Part shown: piece by piece, positions 18,300 to 28,865 of the stretch
Layout: every line of letters starts with the position of its first letter
How positions within the stretch are numbered: position 1 is the first letter of the stretch
Assembly (NCBI RefSeq): GCF_009882915.1
Contig: NZ_WTUW01000002.1
Span: forward strand, 10,693-74,692
Length of the DNA stretch: 64,000 nucleotides
Direction of reading: 5' to 3'
Source of the DNA: Sneathiella litorea
GTDB taxonomy: Bacteria > Pseudomonadota > Alphaproteobacteria > Sneathiellales > Sneathiellaceae
Program-made: the position numbers and the translations under genes
Notes under the pieces: model-generated
Told to the model about the DNA's origin: nothing
Databases searched by the model: none
What the model saw: the letters and a program-made list of their open reading frames with translations, nothing else

Positions 18300-18618
18300 C
18301 AGACGCCTGTGCACACGGCCCTGTGGTTTGTGTCGGTGGGTACATTGAAGCTGACCCTCGCGGGGTAGGTATTTTTGAGCCTTGTGAGGGAAAAAACCGA
18401 TTCAAACAAAGTTTCGCCATGATTGTATTAGAGAATGGTAAACTGGATAAAAATTTACCAAAATGCATCTTAAATGCCACATATTTTATCCTGCCATAAT
18501 TTCCTTTCTGCGGTACATTTATAAATTAACAGTATCTTAAACTTTGCCTGAGAGAATATCTGTAGGACCACTGTACCCATCGTTTTTGTATTGAGTATCG
18601 ATGTAAGGATATTTTTCC
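18300..18618. other. Intergenic region before the sensor kinase
   Basis: This 319-base gap has no gene. Near 18354-18375 a weak hairpin (ACCC/GGGT) is followed by AGGTATTTTT and could be a poor terminator. The right half is AT-rich and should hold the promoter of the kinase gene. Confidence 0.4.
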
Positions 18619-20373
18619 GTGACCGAGCAATTTCATAAGAATTTTGGCGTTATTCTCGCCTTTCTTGCAGCGCTCTTCGCCCTGCTTTTTTTCTGGACGT
18701 ATCAGGTATATTCCCTGAATGCTCCAGCCCGTTGGCTGAATGCGGAGCAGCATTTCAGCGAGACCACTATCAGCAGTGAACAGGTAATGAACCTGGTTGG
18801 CTTTCATAGCATGGTTCACAACTTTAAAGATTATATACTCCGTGGCGATCCCAATGATAAAGAGCAGTTTTTTGCTCATTTTGAAGATGCGCGGGAGGAA
18901 CTGAACCTACTTCGCGCTCATTTTGGGGTGGCCGCAGAGGCGGAAATTTCGGCGATTGATACGACCCTCCGCGACTATTTTGTCAGCATTAACCGGATCG
19001 ACCAACTCCGCGAAGAGGGAAAATCCATCGCGGAAATTGACAGCAGCATTTCCATCAATGACAGCACTGCCTTCGCCGCGTTTCAACAAATTCTCGAAAT
19101 GTATCAAAAAGAGAAGGCTGATATCCGTACCCTGGTCCTGGAAGCAATGGATCAGGACCGCAGCAATTTGCAGTCTCTCTATACAACGCTATTCGCCATT
19201 GGCCTTCTCCTTGCGATCGCGGTTGTCATGGGACTGCGCTTTGAGTATCTGAAGCGGCGGGCGCTTCAGGAAAAATCAGAGACAAAATCCCTGTTGGAAG
19301 GTTTTCTGGATTATTCAACCGTTCCCTTCCTGATAGCCGGTCCGGACAAGATTATCCGTCATTGTAACAAGGCGGCAGCCCGCCTTCTTGAAACCAAACC
19401 TGGCAATCTTGTCGGTGCATCGCTTGCGCAGATTGTCGATGTGGATCTGCCCGAGGGGGAGGTGCAATCGTTTAGCGGTGGCCGTGCCAAGCGGATCAGT
19501 ACGGTTATTGAGTTGCACAGCGGGCGGAAAATTCCAGTATATGCCGATTTTTCAACAAACCGGGATGGGACCATGCGCATTGTTGCCCTGTTCGACCAGA
19601 GCACGGAACTTAAAATCCGTGAACGCATCCTGTTCGAGGCGGAGCACAAGCTGGCCAATGACACCATTGACGGCAGTCTTTCGATCCGCCGCGATATCCA
19701 GAAATTTAATGACCTGGTGGCTGAATTTGCAGAACATATTGGCGAGGATCGCAAAGATTTCGCGCGCCGTGCCCTCGACATTACCCAGTCGCTGAAATCC
19801 AGCCTCACCGATTTTATTTCGCTGTCCAATCCGGTGACTGAAGGGCGGCTTGCTGTCAATTTGGGGGGGCCGGCATCACAGAAAATCGACAAGACCATTT
19901 CCGATACGCTTGAAAAATTCAAAAGCGTGATCGCGGACAAGGAACTGATGTTCAACTGGGTTAATCATGTCCCGGAAGGGCGGGAAATTGATTTCCCCGC
20001 GCAGTTGCAACGTATCCTGAATAACCTGGTCAGCAATGCCGTCAAATACACAAAAAATGGCGGCGCGATTAAGATTTCCACCTCGCTGGAGGCAGAAAAC
20101 CTGATGTTGAAGATCGAGGATACTGGAATTGGTATCGAGGAAGAAGATATTCCCCGGATTTTCGAACGCGGCGTGCGGATGAAGAATGCGGCCCAGATGA
20201 GCGGCGGGCTCGGTATTGGCCTGTATGCCGTGCAAGAAACATTGCGCAATCTCCACGGTGAGATTACCTGCAATTCCTATGCGGGGATCGGGTCTGATTT
20301 CGTTGTGAAAATTCCCATGTCGCAGCAATCAGGAACAGTGATTGCCCTTCAGTCAGCCGCATCGGCGAACTAG
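18619..20373 (+). CDS. Membrane sensor histidine kinase, atypical dimerisation region
   Basis: The 584-residue protein has a membrane segment at about 10-30, a periplasmic helical sensor at 31-187, a second membrane segment at 188-206, a PAS-like domain at about 225-330, and a HATPase domain (N box 467-476, DTGIGI at 501-506, GGLGIGL at 529-535). The expected H-box (HE.R.PL) is absent; His343 in EAEHKLANDTID and His373 are the only candidates. No response regulator is adjacent. It starts with GTG after a TAAGGA ribosome site. It could act on a distant partner or through an unusual phosphoacceptor. Confidence 0.8.
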   Translation: MTEQFHKNFGVILAFLAALFALLFFWTYQVYSLNAPARWLNAEQHFSETTISSEQVMNLVGFHSMVHNFKDYILRGDPNDKEQFFAHFEDAREELNLLRAHFGVAAEAEISAIDTTLRDYFVSINRIDQLREEGKSIAEIDSSISINDSTAFAAFQQILEMYQKEKADIRTLVLEAMDQDRSNLQSLYTTLFAIGLLLAIAVVMGLRFEYLKRRALQEKSETKSLLEGFLDYSTVPFLIAGPDKIIRHCNKAAARLLETKPGNLVGASLAQIVDVDLPEGEVQSFSGGRAKRISTVIELHSGRKIPVYADFSTNRDGTMRIVALFDQSTELKIRERILFEAEHKLANDTIDGSLSIRRDIQKFNDLVAEFAEHIGEDRKDFARRALDITQSLKSSLTDFISLSNPVTEGRLAVNLGGPASQKIDKTISDTLEKFKSVIADKELMFNWVNHVPEGREIDFPAQLQRILNNLVSNAVKYTKNGGAIKISTSLEAENLMLKIEDTGIGIEEEDIPRIFERGVRMKNAAQMSGGLGIGLYAVQETLRNLHGEITCNSYAGIGSDFVVKIPMSQQSGTVIALQSAASAN

Positions 20374-21080
20374 AGCCGCGTAATCTCTTTCTCTGCGAGG
20401 GTATTGGCAATAACGGTGCCCAGCCATTTATTATGCTCAAGATACCGTTCCCGCGCATAATTTTCATCTGCCCGGAGCAGGAGTTCCTTAACCTCGTTAT
20501 GATCGCGCAGGCATCGCATTCTGTCGTCCGCCGCGATATGGCGCAGGGCTTCCATGTTGGCGCGTTGGATGATGTCGCGGAAGTTGATGCCGGCTTCCTG
20601 TAATCTCGGGTTGCCGTTCAATATAAACAAGCTGCGGTGAAACTTCTCATCCGCATCCGCCCAGGCCTCAAAATTTTCGGCGCGTAAGGCTGCTTCCTCC
20701 GCGGACAGGGCATAGAGAAGGGGCATAATATCTGTCCGCGTTAGCTTGCGGGCGCAGATGTTCCCAAGGGCCTGTAACTCCAGCCCGGCGACAATCTGGT
20801 AATAGTTGGCAAGGTCGCCAGCACTTAACGCGAGCACGCGAATGCCCCGCTTGGGCACAATTTCCACCACCTTTTCTGTCTGCAGGCGTAACATCGCCTC
20901 GCGGATCGGGGTGCGGCTCATCTCCAGTTGATGCTCGATTTCAGGTATATTGATAAAACTGTCGAGCGGAATTTTGCCGGCATTGATCTCTGCCTTGATG
21001 GCGGAATAGGCCATGTCGGTCAGCGATTGCTTCTTTGGGACGAGCGACGGGCGCGCTTTATAATGGAGAACTGTTGTCAT
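20370..21080 (-). CDS. GntR family regulator, FCD (FadR-like) subgroup
   Basis: The protein (about 236 residues from the ATG at 21080; a TTG frame opens at 21113) has an N-terminal winged helix (QLEMSRTPIREAMLRLQTE) and an all-helical FCD effector domain. FCD proteins bind a metal and small carboxylates. It is the last gene of a leftward set that includes the ABC transporter and amino-sugar genes, so it probably regulates that set. Its stop overlaps that of the convergent sensor kinase by 4 bases. Confidence 0.85.
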   Translation of the reverse strand: MTTVLHYKARPSLVPKKQSLTDMAYSAIKAEINAGKIPLDSFINIPEIEHQLEMSRTPIREAMLRLQTEKVVEIVPKRGIRVLALSAGDLANYYQIVAGLELQALGNICARKLTRTDIMPLLYALSAEEAALRAENFEAWADADEKFHRSLFILNGNPRLQEAGINFRDIIQRANMEALRHIAADDRMRCLRDHNEVKELLLRADENYARERYLEHNKWLGTVIANTLAEKEITRL

Positions 21081-21172
21081 GATGGCCGCAGTGTGCCATC
21101 GGGATAGTTGCAAAAAGGTTAATCAAGACACGAACTTCCGCAAATCTTTATGTTTTTGAATAGGAAAACCTC

Positions 21173-21985
21173 TTAACGCCATTTCAGGAAATATTTCTCT
21201 GCGCGCCCGATGAGCCAGGCGAATATCAAGCCGAGACAGGAGAGAATGGCCACCCCTGTGATCAACTGGTCCGTTGCCATCAGGCTGCCCGCCATAAGAA
21301 TATAGGCGCCGACCCCGAACTCGGCGGCGATCATTTCCGCGGCCACTAAAAGAATGATCGCGATAGCCGCAGAAATCCGGGCGCCGGAAAGAATTGCGGG
21401 CAGGGCGCCGGGCAGGATGATTTTTCGGATAATCGACATCCGGGAAAGTCCAAAGGACTGGCCCATCCGGATCAATCCGCGATCCACATTGTCGATTCCG
21501 CCGTAGGTGGCGATAACTGTCGGGAAAAAGGTGCCGAACAGGATGGTGGCGACCTTTGATCCCTCACCAATCCCGAACCAGATGATAAACAGGGGCAGGA
21601 GAGCGATTTTAGGGATCGGGAAGATCGCGGATACCAGCGGTTGCAGCCCGGAACGGGCGACGGAAAAGAGCCCGATCATCGTCCCGACGATAACGCCGAG
21701 CAGGGTTCCGCAAAACCAGCCGATCAAGAGCCGCTGCAATGAGGCGGCGAGATGTTGCCAGAGAAGACCGGAGCTTAAAAGGTTCTTGAAGGCCTCGAAT
21801 GCTTCTGACGGGGCCGGAAGGATCAGCGGGCTGATAAAGCCAGTGCGAGCGCCCCATTCCCAGAAGGCAACCAGCCCAATAAAAAGGATTGGCGCGACAA
21901 TTTTTCGCGACCGTGGCAGGAAACCACCGCCCCGAAAGGGAACCGGCTTACCCATGGGCGTACCATCGGCGACTTTATCGCTCAT
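21173..21985 (-). CDS. ABC transporter permease, SsuC/TauC type
   Basis: The 270-residue inner-membrane protein has about six membrane helices and the permease coupling region around GQSFGLSRMSIIRKIILPGALPAI (EAA-like loop). It belongs to the nitrate/sulfonate/taurine family of permeases. The start overlaps the ATPase gene by 11 bases, showing translational coupling. With the ATPase and binding protein it forms a complete importer. The cargo is not shown by the sequence. Confidence 0.9.
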   Translation of the reverse strand: MSDKVADGTPMGKPVPFRGGGFLPRSRKIVAPILFIGLVAFWEWGARTGFISPLILPAPSEAFEAFKNLLSSGLLWQHLAASLQRLLIGWFCGTLLGVIVGTMIGLFSVARSGLQPLVSAIFPIPKIALLPLFIIWFGIGEGSKVATILFGTFFPTVIATYGGIDNVDRGLIRMGQSFGLSRMSIIRKIILPGALPAILSGARISAAIAIILLVAAEMIAAEFGVGAYILMAGSLMATDQLITGVAILSCLGLIFAWLIGRAEKYFLKWR

Positions 21986-22745
21986 TTACAAGCTCCATAT
22001 CGGCGGCGCGGGCCTCATCCCGCATCAGGTTCCAGAGCCGCTTCTGGATTTTTTCCAACTCGGCATTCTCGTTTGTACGCTCGGACAGCGGCATGTTAAT
22101 CTCGACAATCTCGTGAATTTCACCGGGCCGGCGGGACAGCACGACAATCTTGTGTCCAAGCCGCACCGCCTCGGCAAGGTTATGGGTGACGTAACAGGCG
22201 GTATAATTCTCTTTTTCCCAGAGATCGACGAGATCATCCATCAGAAGCTCCCGCGTCTGGCTATCGAGCGCGGATAGCGGCTCATCCATCAGCAAGACGG
22301 CCGGGCGAACGCTGAGCGCGCGGGCAATGGCGACGCGCTGTTTCATGCCGCCGGAAAGTTGGCGGGGATAAGCGCTCCGAAATTCGCTGAGTTTGGTGCG
22401 GGCGAGGACATCGGCGATAATTTCCTCCCGCTCTGCGGCGCCAATCTTGTGGTCTTCAAGGACGAGGCCGATATTCCCTTCCACCGTCCGCCAGGGAAGG
22501 AGGGCGAAATCCTGAAAGATGTAGGTGAGGGGGTTGAGACAGTCTGCGGGCGGATCGCCAAGTTGCAGAACCTCCCCCGAAGCAGGGCGTTCCAGCCCGC
22601 CAATCATGCGTAAGAGTGTTGACTTCCCGCAGCCGGACGGGCCGATGATGCAGACGATCTGCCCCTGTTTGATATCCAGATTGATATCGCGAAGGACCTC
22701 AACCTCATCATAGTGGTGGGTGATATTGCGAAGACTGAGATCCAT
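21975..22745 (-). CDS. ABC transporter ATP-binding protein, SsuB/TauB type
   Basis: The 256-residue ATPase carries Walker A GPSGCGKST, the signature LSGGMKQRVAIARAL, Walker B VLLMDEPLSALD, and the switch histidine in YVTHNLAEA. It energises the permease at 21173. It lies 7 bases after the binding-protein gene and overlaps the permease gene by 11 bases. Confidence 0.92.
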   Translation of the reverse strand: MDLSLRNITHHYDEVEVLRDINLDIKQGQIVCIIGPSGCGKSTLLRMIGGLERPASGEVLQLGDPPADCLNPLTYIFQDFALLPWRTVEGNIGLVLEDHKIGAAEREEIIADVLARTKLSEFRSAYPRQLSGGMKQRVAIARALSVRPAVLLMDEPLSALDSQTRELLMDDLVDLWEKENYTACYVTHNLAEAVRLGHKIVVLSRRPGEIHEIVEINMPLSERTNENAELEKIQKRLWNLMRDEARAADMELVNER

Positions 22746-22752
22746 AAGCGAA

Positions 22753-23787
22753 CTAAAACGTTTTGACGAAGTTAGTGTTAACCAGGGTATCGATGGTAAT
22801 GCTCTCCTTGACCAGGCCTTCCGCCTTGAACCAGTTGAGCTGGTCCGTCACATTGGTGAGGTTAAGCGCAGCGTCCTTGTTGATGCGCATCGCCCCATTT
22901 CGAATGGATGGGGCCGCTTTTTCAATCGGCCGGTCGGCATACACATATTTATGGATCAGCTCCACCATGGCGGTGGCACCTTCTTCGCCTTCCGTCTTGT
23001 CGACGAGCGCCGCGTTGAAGTCATCCGCGCCCTTGGAGAAGGCCGCAAGAAAGCGCTTCGCAATATCTTGCTTATTCTCTGCGATCTCTGTGGATGTGAA
23101 GACCGTCGTAACCTGATAATCCGGAATATAGTCGGCGACCACACCGATCTGGAAAATTTCCGGGCTCTTTACCAACCCTTTGGCGATATGGGGCACGATG
23201 GTCCAGCTATCAATCTGGCCCGATTTCAGGGCACCGATGAGCGCGCCGACTTTCTGCAGCGGGACGAGTTTTATATCGGCGGTCGAAAATCCTTCCTTCT
23301 CGGCGATTTTAGAGGCCATGTAATGGAAGGAGGAGCCGACCTGCGTAATACCGAAGCTGCGGCCTTTTAATTGGGCTGGGCTTGTCACGCCGTCCTCATA
23401 GGCCATTTTGGAAACGAGGATTATCTGACCGTCAATGCCGGGCTCTTCCTGCAGGGCGCCGCCGATCACCTTAATCGCGCCTTTGTCCGCGAGGTTGATC
23501 AGTCCTCCGGAAATGGCAGTAATGCCAAAATCCACATCGCCCGAGGCAATGGCGACGGCCATTGGCTGTGCAGCCTGGAAGAACTTGAATTCAACCTCCA
23601 ACCCTTCGTCGGTGAAGTACCCTTTCTCAAACGCGACAAAGCTCGGCGCATGGGATGTAAACCGGAGTGCGCCGACGGTAATCTTGTCTGCCGCACTTGC
23701 GCTGAATGTCATGCCGGCGATTGTCGCAAGTGCGGTTAACCCGCCCAGCAACGTCTTGTTAAAAGACCGTTTTGTCATTGAGATCAT
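22753..23787 (-). CDS. ABC transporter substrate-binding protein, NMT1/SsuA-like
   Basis: The 344-residue periplasmic protein has a cleavable signal (TKRSFNKTLLGG through SASAADKI) and the two-lobe NMT1/SsuA fold: ITVGALRFTSHAPSFVAFEKGYF at the start and GDVDFGITAISGG for the ligand loop. Related proteins bind sulfonates, taurine, nitrate, pyrimidine precursors or bicarbonate. Here the neighbours are an amino-sugar kinase and NagA, so an amino-sugar or amide ligand is possible. GGAGGAAC ribosome site. Confidence 0.88.
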   Translation of the reverse strand: MISMTKRSFNKTLLGGLTALATIAGMTFSASAADKITVGALRFTSHAPSFVAFEKGYFTDEGLEVEFKFFQAAQPMAVAIASGDVDFGITAISGGLINLADKGAIKVIGGALQEEPGIDGQIILVSKMAYEDGVTSPAQLKGRSFGITQVGSSFHYMASKIAEKEGFSTADIKLVPLQKVGALIGALKSGQIDSWTIVPHIAKGLVKSPEIFQIGVVADYIPDYQVTTVFTSTEIAENKQDIAKRFLAAFSKGADDFNAALVDKTEGEEGATAMVELIHKYVYADRPIEKAAPSIRNGAMRINKDAALNLTNVTDQLNWFKAEGLVKESITIDTLVNTNFVKTF

Positions 23788-23889
23788 GAACAGGTTCCTC
23801 CCCGATACAGAAAACTTATATTTAGCGTCAGAAATTTGGCCTTTATCTACGTGCTTAAGCCCTCGGGTGTCAATTATTAAACTGACGCC

Positions 23890-25020
23890 TTATCGGCCTG
23901 CGATCCAGCTTTTCAGGACATTCATTCCGGCATCAACGAGGACAAGATCGGCGCGGTAACCTGTGGCAATACGACCCCTGGACTTTTCAAGGCCCAGATA
24001 GGTCGCCGGCGTGCAGGTTGCCATGGGAAGGGCCTCCTCCAGCGGAAGACCAAGCAGGGAGGTTGCGTTGCGGATGGCCGTTGCCATATCAAGAGCGGAT
24101 CCTGCAAGGGTGCCTTCCTCCGTGGTGAGCCTGCCATCCTTCAGTTTTATCAATGTATCCCCCAGGTGAAATTCGGTCATGTCCGTGCCAATAGTGCTCA
24201 TGGCATCCGTGACCAGCATTAACCGATCGATCCCTTTCGCGGCGATAACCACTTTCAGGGTTGCCGGATGCACATGATGGCCATCATTGATTATACCGCA
24301 GTAACAGTCTGGGCAGGTCAGCGCGGCGCCAATCAGGCCCGGAGAGCGGCTTTCCATCGGGGGCATGGCATTGAAAAGATGGGTGGTACCGGTCAGCCCG
24401 GCATCGATAGCGGCGGTCATTTCATCGAAACTGGCGGCACTGTGCCCGGCGGAGACACGCACACCCTTGGCGGTGAGTTTCCGGATAGTTTCAAGAGGGA
24501 CTTTTTCCGGCGCGAGTGTTACCAGGACACAGCCAAGGTCGCCCTGCGTTACGAGGTCGATAAATTTGTCGTCCAGTGCGCGGATCTGCCTCTTGTCATG
24601 GACGCCGTTGCGGACCGGGTTGAGATAGGGGCCCTCGAAATGAATGCCGAGAATGCCGGGAACGCCCTTGGCGATGGCCTCCCGGATCAGGGCGGCAACT
24701 TCGGTCATCCGCTCCCAGCTATCAGTGATCAGCGTTGGCAGCATTCCGGTGGTGCCAAACTTGCGATGTGCGGCGGCAATGGTCTCAATATCGGCAAGGG
24801 TGCGCGCATCGTTCAGCATCATCCCGCCGCCTCCATTGACCTGTATGTCTATAAAGCCTGGCAGGAGATAACCGCCAGCCAGGTCTTCACATTCATAGCC
24901 GACGGGGCAGTCGGCAACCCGGCAGAGACCACTGATCTTTTCATCTTCTATCAGTAGGGCCAGTTCATCCTGCCAGGTATGCCCGGTGAGTATATGGCTA
25001 TTTACCAATGCTTTTTTCAT
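23890..25020 (-). CDS. nagA: N-acetylglucosamine-6-phosphate deacetylase
   Basis: The 376-residue amidohydrolase removes acetate from GlcNAc-6-phosphate. It shows GFIDIQVNGGGG near residue 55, HFEGPYLNP near 128, SAGHSAASFDEM, THLFNAMPPM, DGHHVHP, and VTDAMS (metal and catalytic aspartate). These are the standard NagA motifs in the standard order. It overlaps the kinase gene by 4 bases (ATGA). No nagB deaminase is in the window. Confidence 0.95.
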   Translation of the reverse strand: MKKALVNSHILTGHTWQDELALLIEDEKISGLCRVADCPVGYECEDLAGGYLLPGFIDIQVNGGGGMMLNDARTLADIETIAAAHRKFGTTGMLPTLITDSWERMTEVAALIREAIAKGVPGILGIHFEGPYLNPVRNGVHDKRQIRALDDKFIDLVTQGDLGCVLVTLAPEKVPLETIRKLTAKGVRVSAGHSAASFDEMTAAIDAGLTGTTHLFNAMPPMESRSPGLIGAALTCPDCYCGIINDGHHVHPATLKVVIAAKGIDRLMLVTDAMSTIGTDMTEFHLGDTLIKLKDGRLTTEEGTLAGSALDMATAIRNATSLLGLPLEEALPMATCTPATYLGLEKSRGRIATGYRADLVLVDAGMNVLKSWIAGR

Positions 25021-25928
25021 TCCCGTGCCTTTCCGGTCTTGTTGATCAACCCGGTCCGGTTATTGATCAGGCGAAGCGCCCCATCGAACACATCCCCGCG
25101 GGGCTTTGCCAGATAGCGCCCATGCGCTTTGTCCAGCCAGGGGCGGATTGGTTCGGCAAAACCGCCGATATGATGAATCTCCTTTACGTCCCGCCGGACG
25201 AGCGAGCGGATCATCTGATTAACTTCCTCCGCGATGGTCCGAACAAGGCTCCTTGCGACTTCGTCCTCTTTTACGGCATACTCGATAACAGTGCTGGCGA
25301 GGGCCCCGTAGTCAGCGGGCTTTGCCGTACGTGCCCAGCCGGATACCTCTGGCGGATGCGTCCCTACCTCGGCCAAGATTTTCTTGCATAAGGGGGATGT
25401 TGGCAGGATGTCGTCATAGGCCTGCAATGCGCGGCGCACGGCAAGATGACCAAGGCGTGCCCCGGATCCCTGATCAGAGACCGGAAAGCCCCAGCCGCCG
25501 AGGTAGAATTTCTTGTCCCCTTTCACAGCAAACGCGCAGGAGCCTGTTCCGGTGATCAGCAGGCCGCCATCGCCGCCGGCAAATGCGCCCAGTTGAGCGA
25601 CAAAAGCATCGGTTTCCGCTGTCATCGAAGCGAAGGGGTGAGGTATACGAAGAAATTCCTGTCGCCGCTCTTCTTCAACCAGGCCCGCAATGGCCAACCC
25701 GGCATGCAGACGGGAAAGGGGGATAGTTGCGCCGTTCAGGCGGGCAAGTGCATTTCGTGTGGCCCGGAAAACCTCGCTCAGGACCGGTTCCAGGCCAAGC
25801 GAGGCATTGGAGGGTCCTCCCAGTCCTTCACTGAGCAAGGCGCCATCTTCATTGAAAAGCCGGACCCGGCAGTTGGTGCCACCGCAGTCAGCTGCCAGAT
25901 AAACGGGTGTTTCATCGGATGCTGTCAT
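25017..25928 (-). CDS. Amino-sugar kinase of the BadF/BadG/GspK ATPase family
   Basis: The 303-residue protein has the actin-like ATPase fold: phosphate-1 loop AADCGGTNCRVRLF, LLITGTGSCAFAV, and GGWGFPVSDQGSGA. These match glucosamine and N-acetylglucosamine kinases of the BadF/GspK family. Coupling to nagA by a 4-base overlap makes GlcNAc the likely substrate, giving kinase then deacetylase. It is the first gene of the leftward operon that runs to the GntR gene. GGGAGG ribosome site. Confidence 0.85.
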   Translation of the reverse strand: MTASDETPVYLAADCGGTNCRVRLFNEDGALLSEGLGGPSNASLGLEPVLSEVFRATRNALARLNGATIPLSRLHAGLAIAGLVEEERRQEFLRIPHPFASMTAETDAFVAQLGAFAGGDGGLLITGTGSCAFAVKGDKKFYLGGWGFPVSDQGSGARLGHLAVRRALQAYDDILPTSPLCKKILAEVGTHPPEVSGWARTAKPADYGALASTVIEYAVKEDEVARSLVRTIAEEVNQMIRSLVRRDVKEIHHIGGFAEPIRPWLDKAHGRYLAKPRGDVFDGALRLINNRTGLINKTGKARE

Positions 25929-27258
<1,330 letters not shown>

Positions 27259-27264
27259 CGCGAC

Positions 27265-28839
27265 CTACCAGACGCCGAAATAGATGCCTCGATTTTTCGC
27301 GGTATCCGTCTTCTTTTCGATTTCCTCGTGAGACGTCGTCGTGCGGTTGCGCCGGTGTCGCAGCCAGCGATTGAGCCGCTCTTCCATCTCGGCGCGGATT
27401 TCCTTATGCAAATCGCTGGCGCCAAGATCAATCAGCTCGTCCGGGTCTTTCTGCAGATCGAAGAGCTGCGGGCGAAATTGATCGTAAGAGATATATTTCC
27501 AGCGTTCGGTTCGAAGCATATAGGCGCGCGCATCGTCCGGCGTAAGGCCAAGCGAAAGGCGCGCCCCGCGCCAGGAATAATCCGCCTCGCTTATCACGAA
27601 ATCGCGCCATTCCGAGCTATTATTCCCCTCAAGCAGCGGCAGAAAGGATTTGCCCTCCAGCATATGGGGTTTTGCCTCTCCGCCGAGTGCCTCGATAAAG
27701 GTCGGAATAAGGTCAATCGCCTCGATCAGCACGTGAAGCTCACTGCCGCGTGTTGACTCGCATGCACTGTCCGGATTGGAGACGATCAGTGGAATACGGA
27801 CGCTTTCCTCATGGAACATTTCCTTTTCCCCAAGCCAGTGGTCCCCGAGATAGTCGCCATGATCGCTGGTAAAGACAATCATCGTATCGTCTAGGCGGCC
27901 CTGTTCCTCAAGAAAGGTCATCAACCGCCCGATATTATCGTCAATCTCCGTGATCAGGCCCATATAGGCAGGAATGACATGGCGGCGTTTTGTCTCGTCG
28001 GAGAAATTGACGCTTTCCTCATGCCCCATAAAGGCCTCGATCACCGGGTGCGGGTTTTCTTTTTCTCTCTCCCCGCGATTGGCGGCAATGACATCCTTTT
28101 CCGTATACATATTATGATAGGGCTCGGGCGCGATATAGGGCCAGTGCGGTTTGATATAGCTGAGATGCATGCACCAGGGCGTCTCTCCCAGCTCGGTGAT
28201 TTTCTCCATGGCGCACATCGTCATATAGGCGGCTTCCGAATGCGCCTTGTCCACCCGGGCGGGCAGGTGGGCATTGCGCAGATACCAGCCGCTGACCACG
28301 TTCCCCGTTTCATCCACGCCGGAGTTTGCGTAAGTGTGCCACGGGTTGTCGCCGTCATATCCGTTGTCCCGGAGATAGACGTTATAGGCAAGGTTCGGGT
28401 CGGTGAAAGCGTCGGGATGCAGGCCGTCGTCACGCTCCCACGGTTCAAAGCCGCATTCGGCGGCGAGCACGCCTTGTATACTGCTCCTGTCGATCCCGAG
28501 GCGCTTCATCCCCTCGATATCGGCGGCCATATGGGTCTTGCCGACCAACCCGGTCGCTACGCCAAGGTCGCGCATATGATCGCCCAGTGTCGGCTCCCCT
28601 ATTTTTAGCGGGACGCCATTATAGGTCGCCCCGTGAGACTGGACATAGCGGCCCGTATAGAAGGACATCCGGGACGAACCACAGACCGGCGCCTGACAGA
28701 AGGCATTGGTGAAGCGGACACCACGCGCGGCCAGAGCATCAATATTCGGGGTCTTGATGGAGGGATGACCGGTACAGGCGAGATAATCGGCACGAAGCTG
28801 ATCACACATGATGAAGAGGATATTTCTGACGCTACCCAT
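27265..28839 (-). CDS. Sulfatase/phosphonate monoester hydrolase family protein
   Basis: The 524-residue protein has the alkaline-phosphatase-superfamily fold: ILFIMCDQLRADYL with the metal Asp at the start, then PVCGSSRMSFYTGRY near residue 55. The cysteine would become formylglycine; the C-x-S-x-R spacing resembles CGSSR-type phosphonate monoester hydrolases rather than classical CxPSR sulfatases. VFTSDHGDYLGDHWLGEKE carries further metal ligands. There is no signal peptide, so it is cytoplasmic. Its convergence with pobA leaves 6 bases. Possible substrates are sulfate or phosphonate esters. Confidence 0.85.
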   Translation of the reverse strand: MGSVRNILFIMCDQLRADYLACTGHPSIKTPNIDALAARGVRFTNAFCQAPVCGSSRMSFYTGRYVQSHGATYNGVPLKIGEPTLGDHMRDLGVATGLVGKTHMAADIEGMKRLGIDRSSIQGVLAAECGFEPWERDDGLHPDAFTDPNLAYNVYLRDNGYDGDNPWHTYANSGVDETGNVVSGWYLRNAHLPARVDKAHSEAAYMTMCAMEKITELGETPWCMHLSYIKPHWPYIAPEPYHNMYTEKDVIAANRGEREKENPHPVIEAFMGHEESVNFSDETKRRHVIPAYMGLITEIDDNIGRLMTFLEEQGRLDDTMIVFTSDHGDYLGDHWLGEKEMFHEESVRIPLIVSNPDSACESTRGSELHVLIEAIDLIPTFIEALGGEAKPHMLEGKSFLPLLEGNNSSEWRDFVISEADYSWRGARLSLGLTPDDARAYMLRTERWKYISYDQFRPQLFDLQKDPDELIDLGASDLHKEIRAEMEERLNRWLRHRRNRTTTSHEEIEKKTDTAKNRGIYFGVW

Positions 28840-28865
28840 TTCTTCTCTTTTCTTACAGATCTTGT

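Noticed and set aside
18354-18375. A strong terminator after the hydrolase-OsmC gene
   Set aside because: The stem is only four base pairs and the T-run is short and displaced, so I mention it only as a weak possibility in the gap entry.
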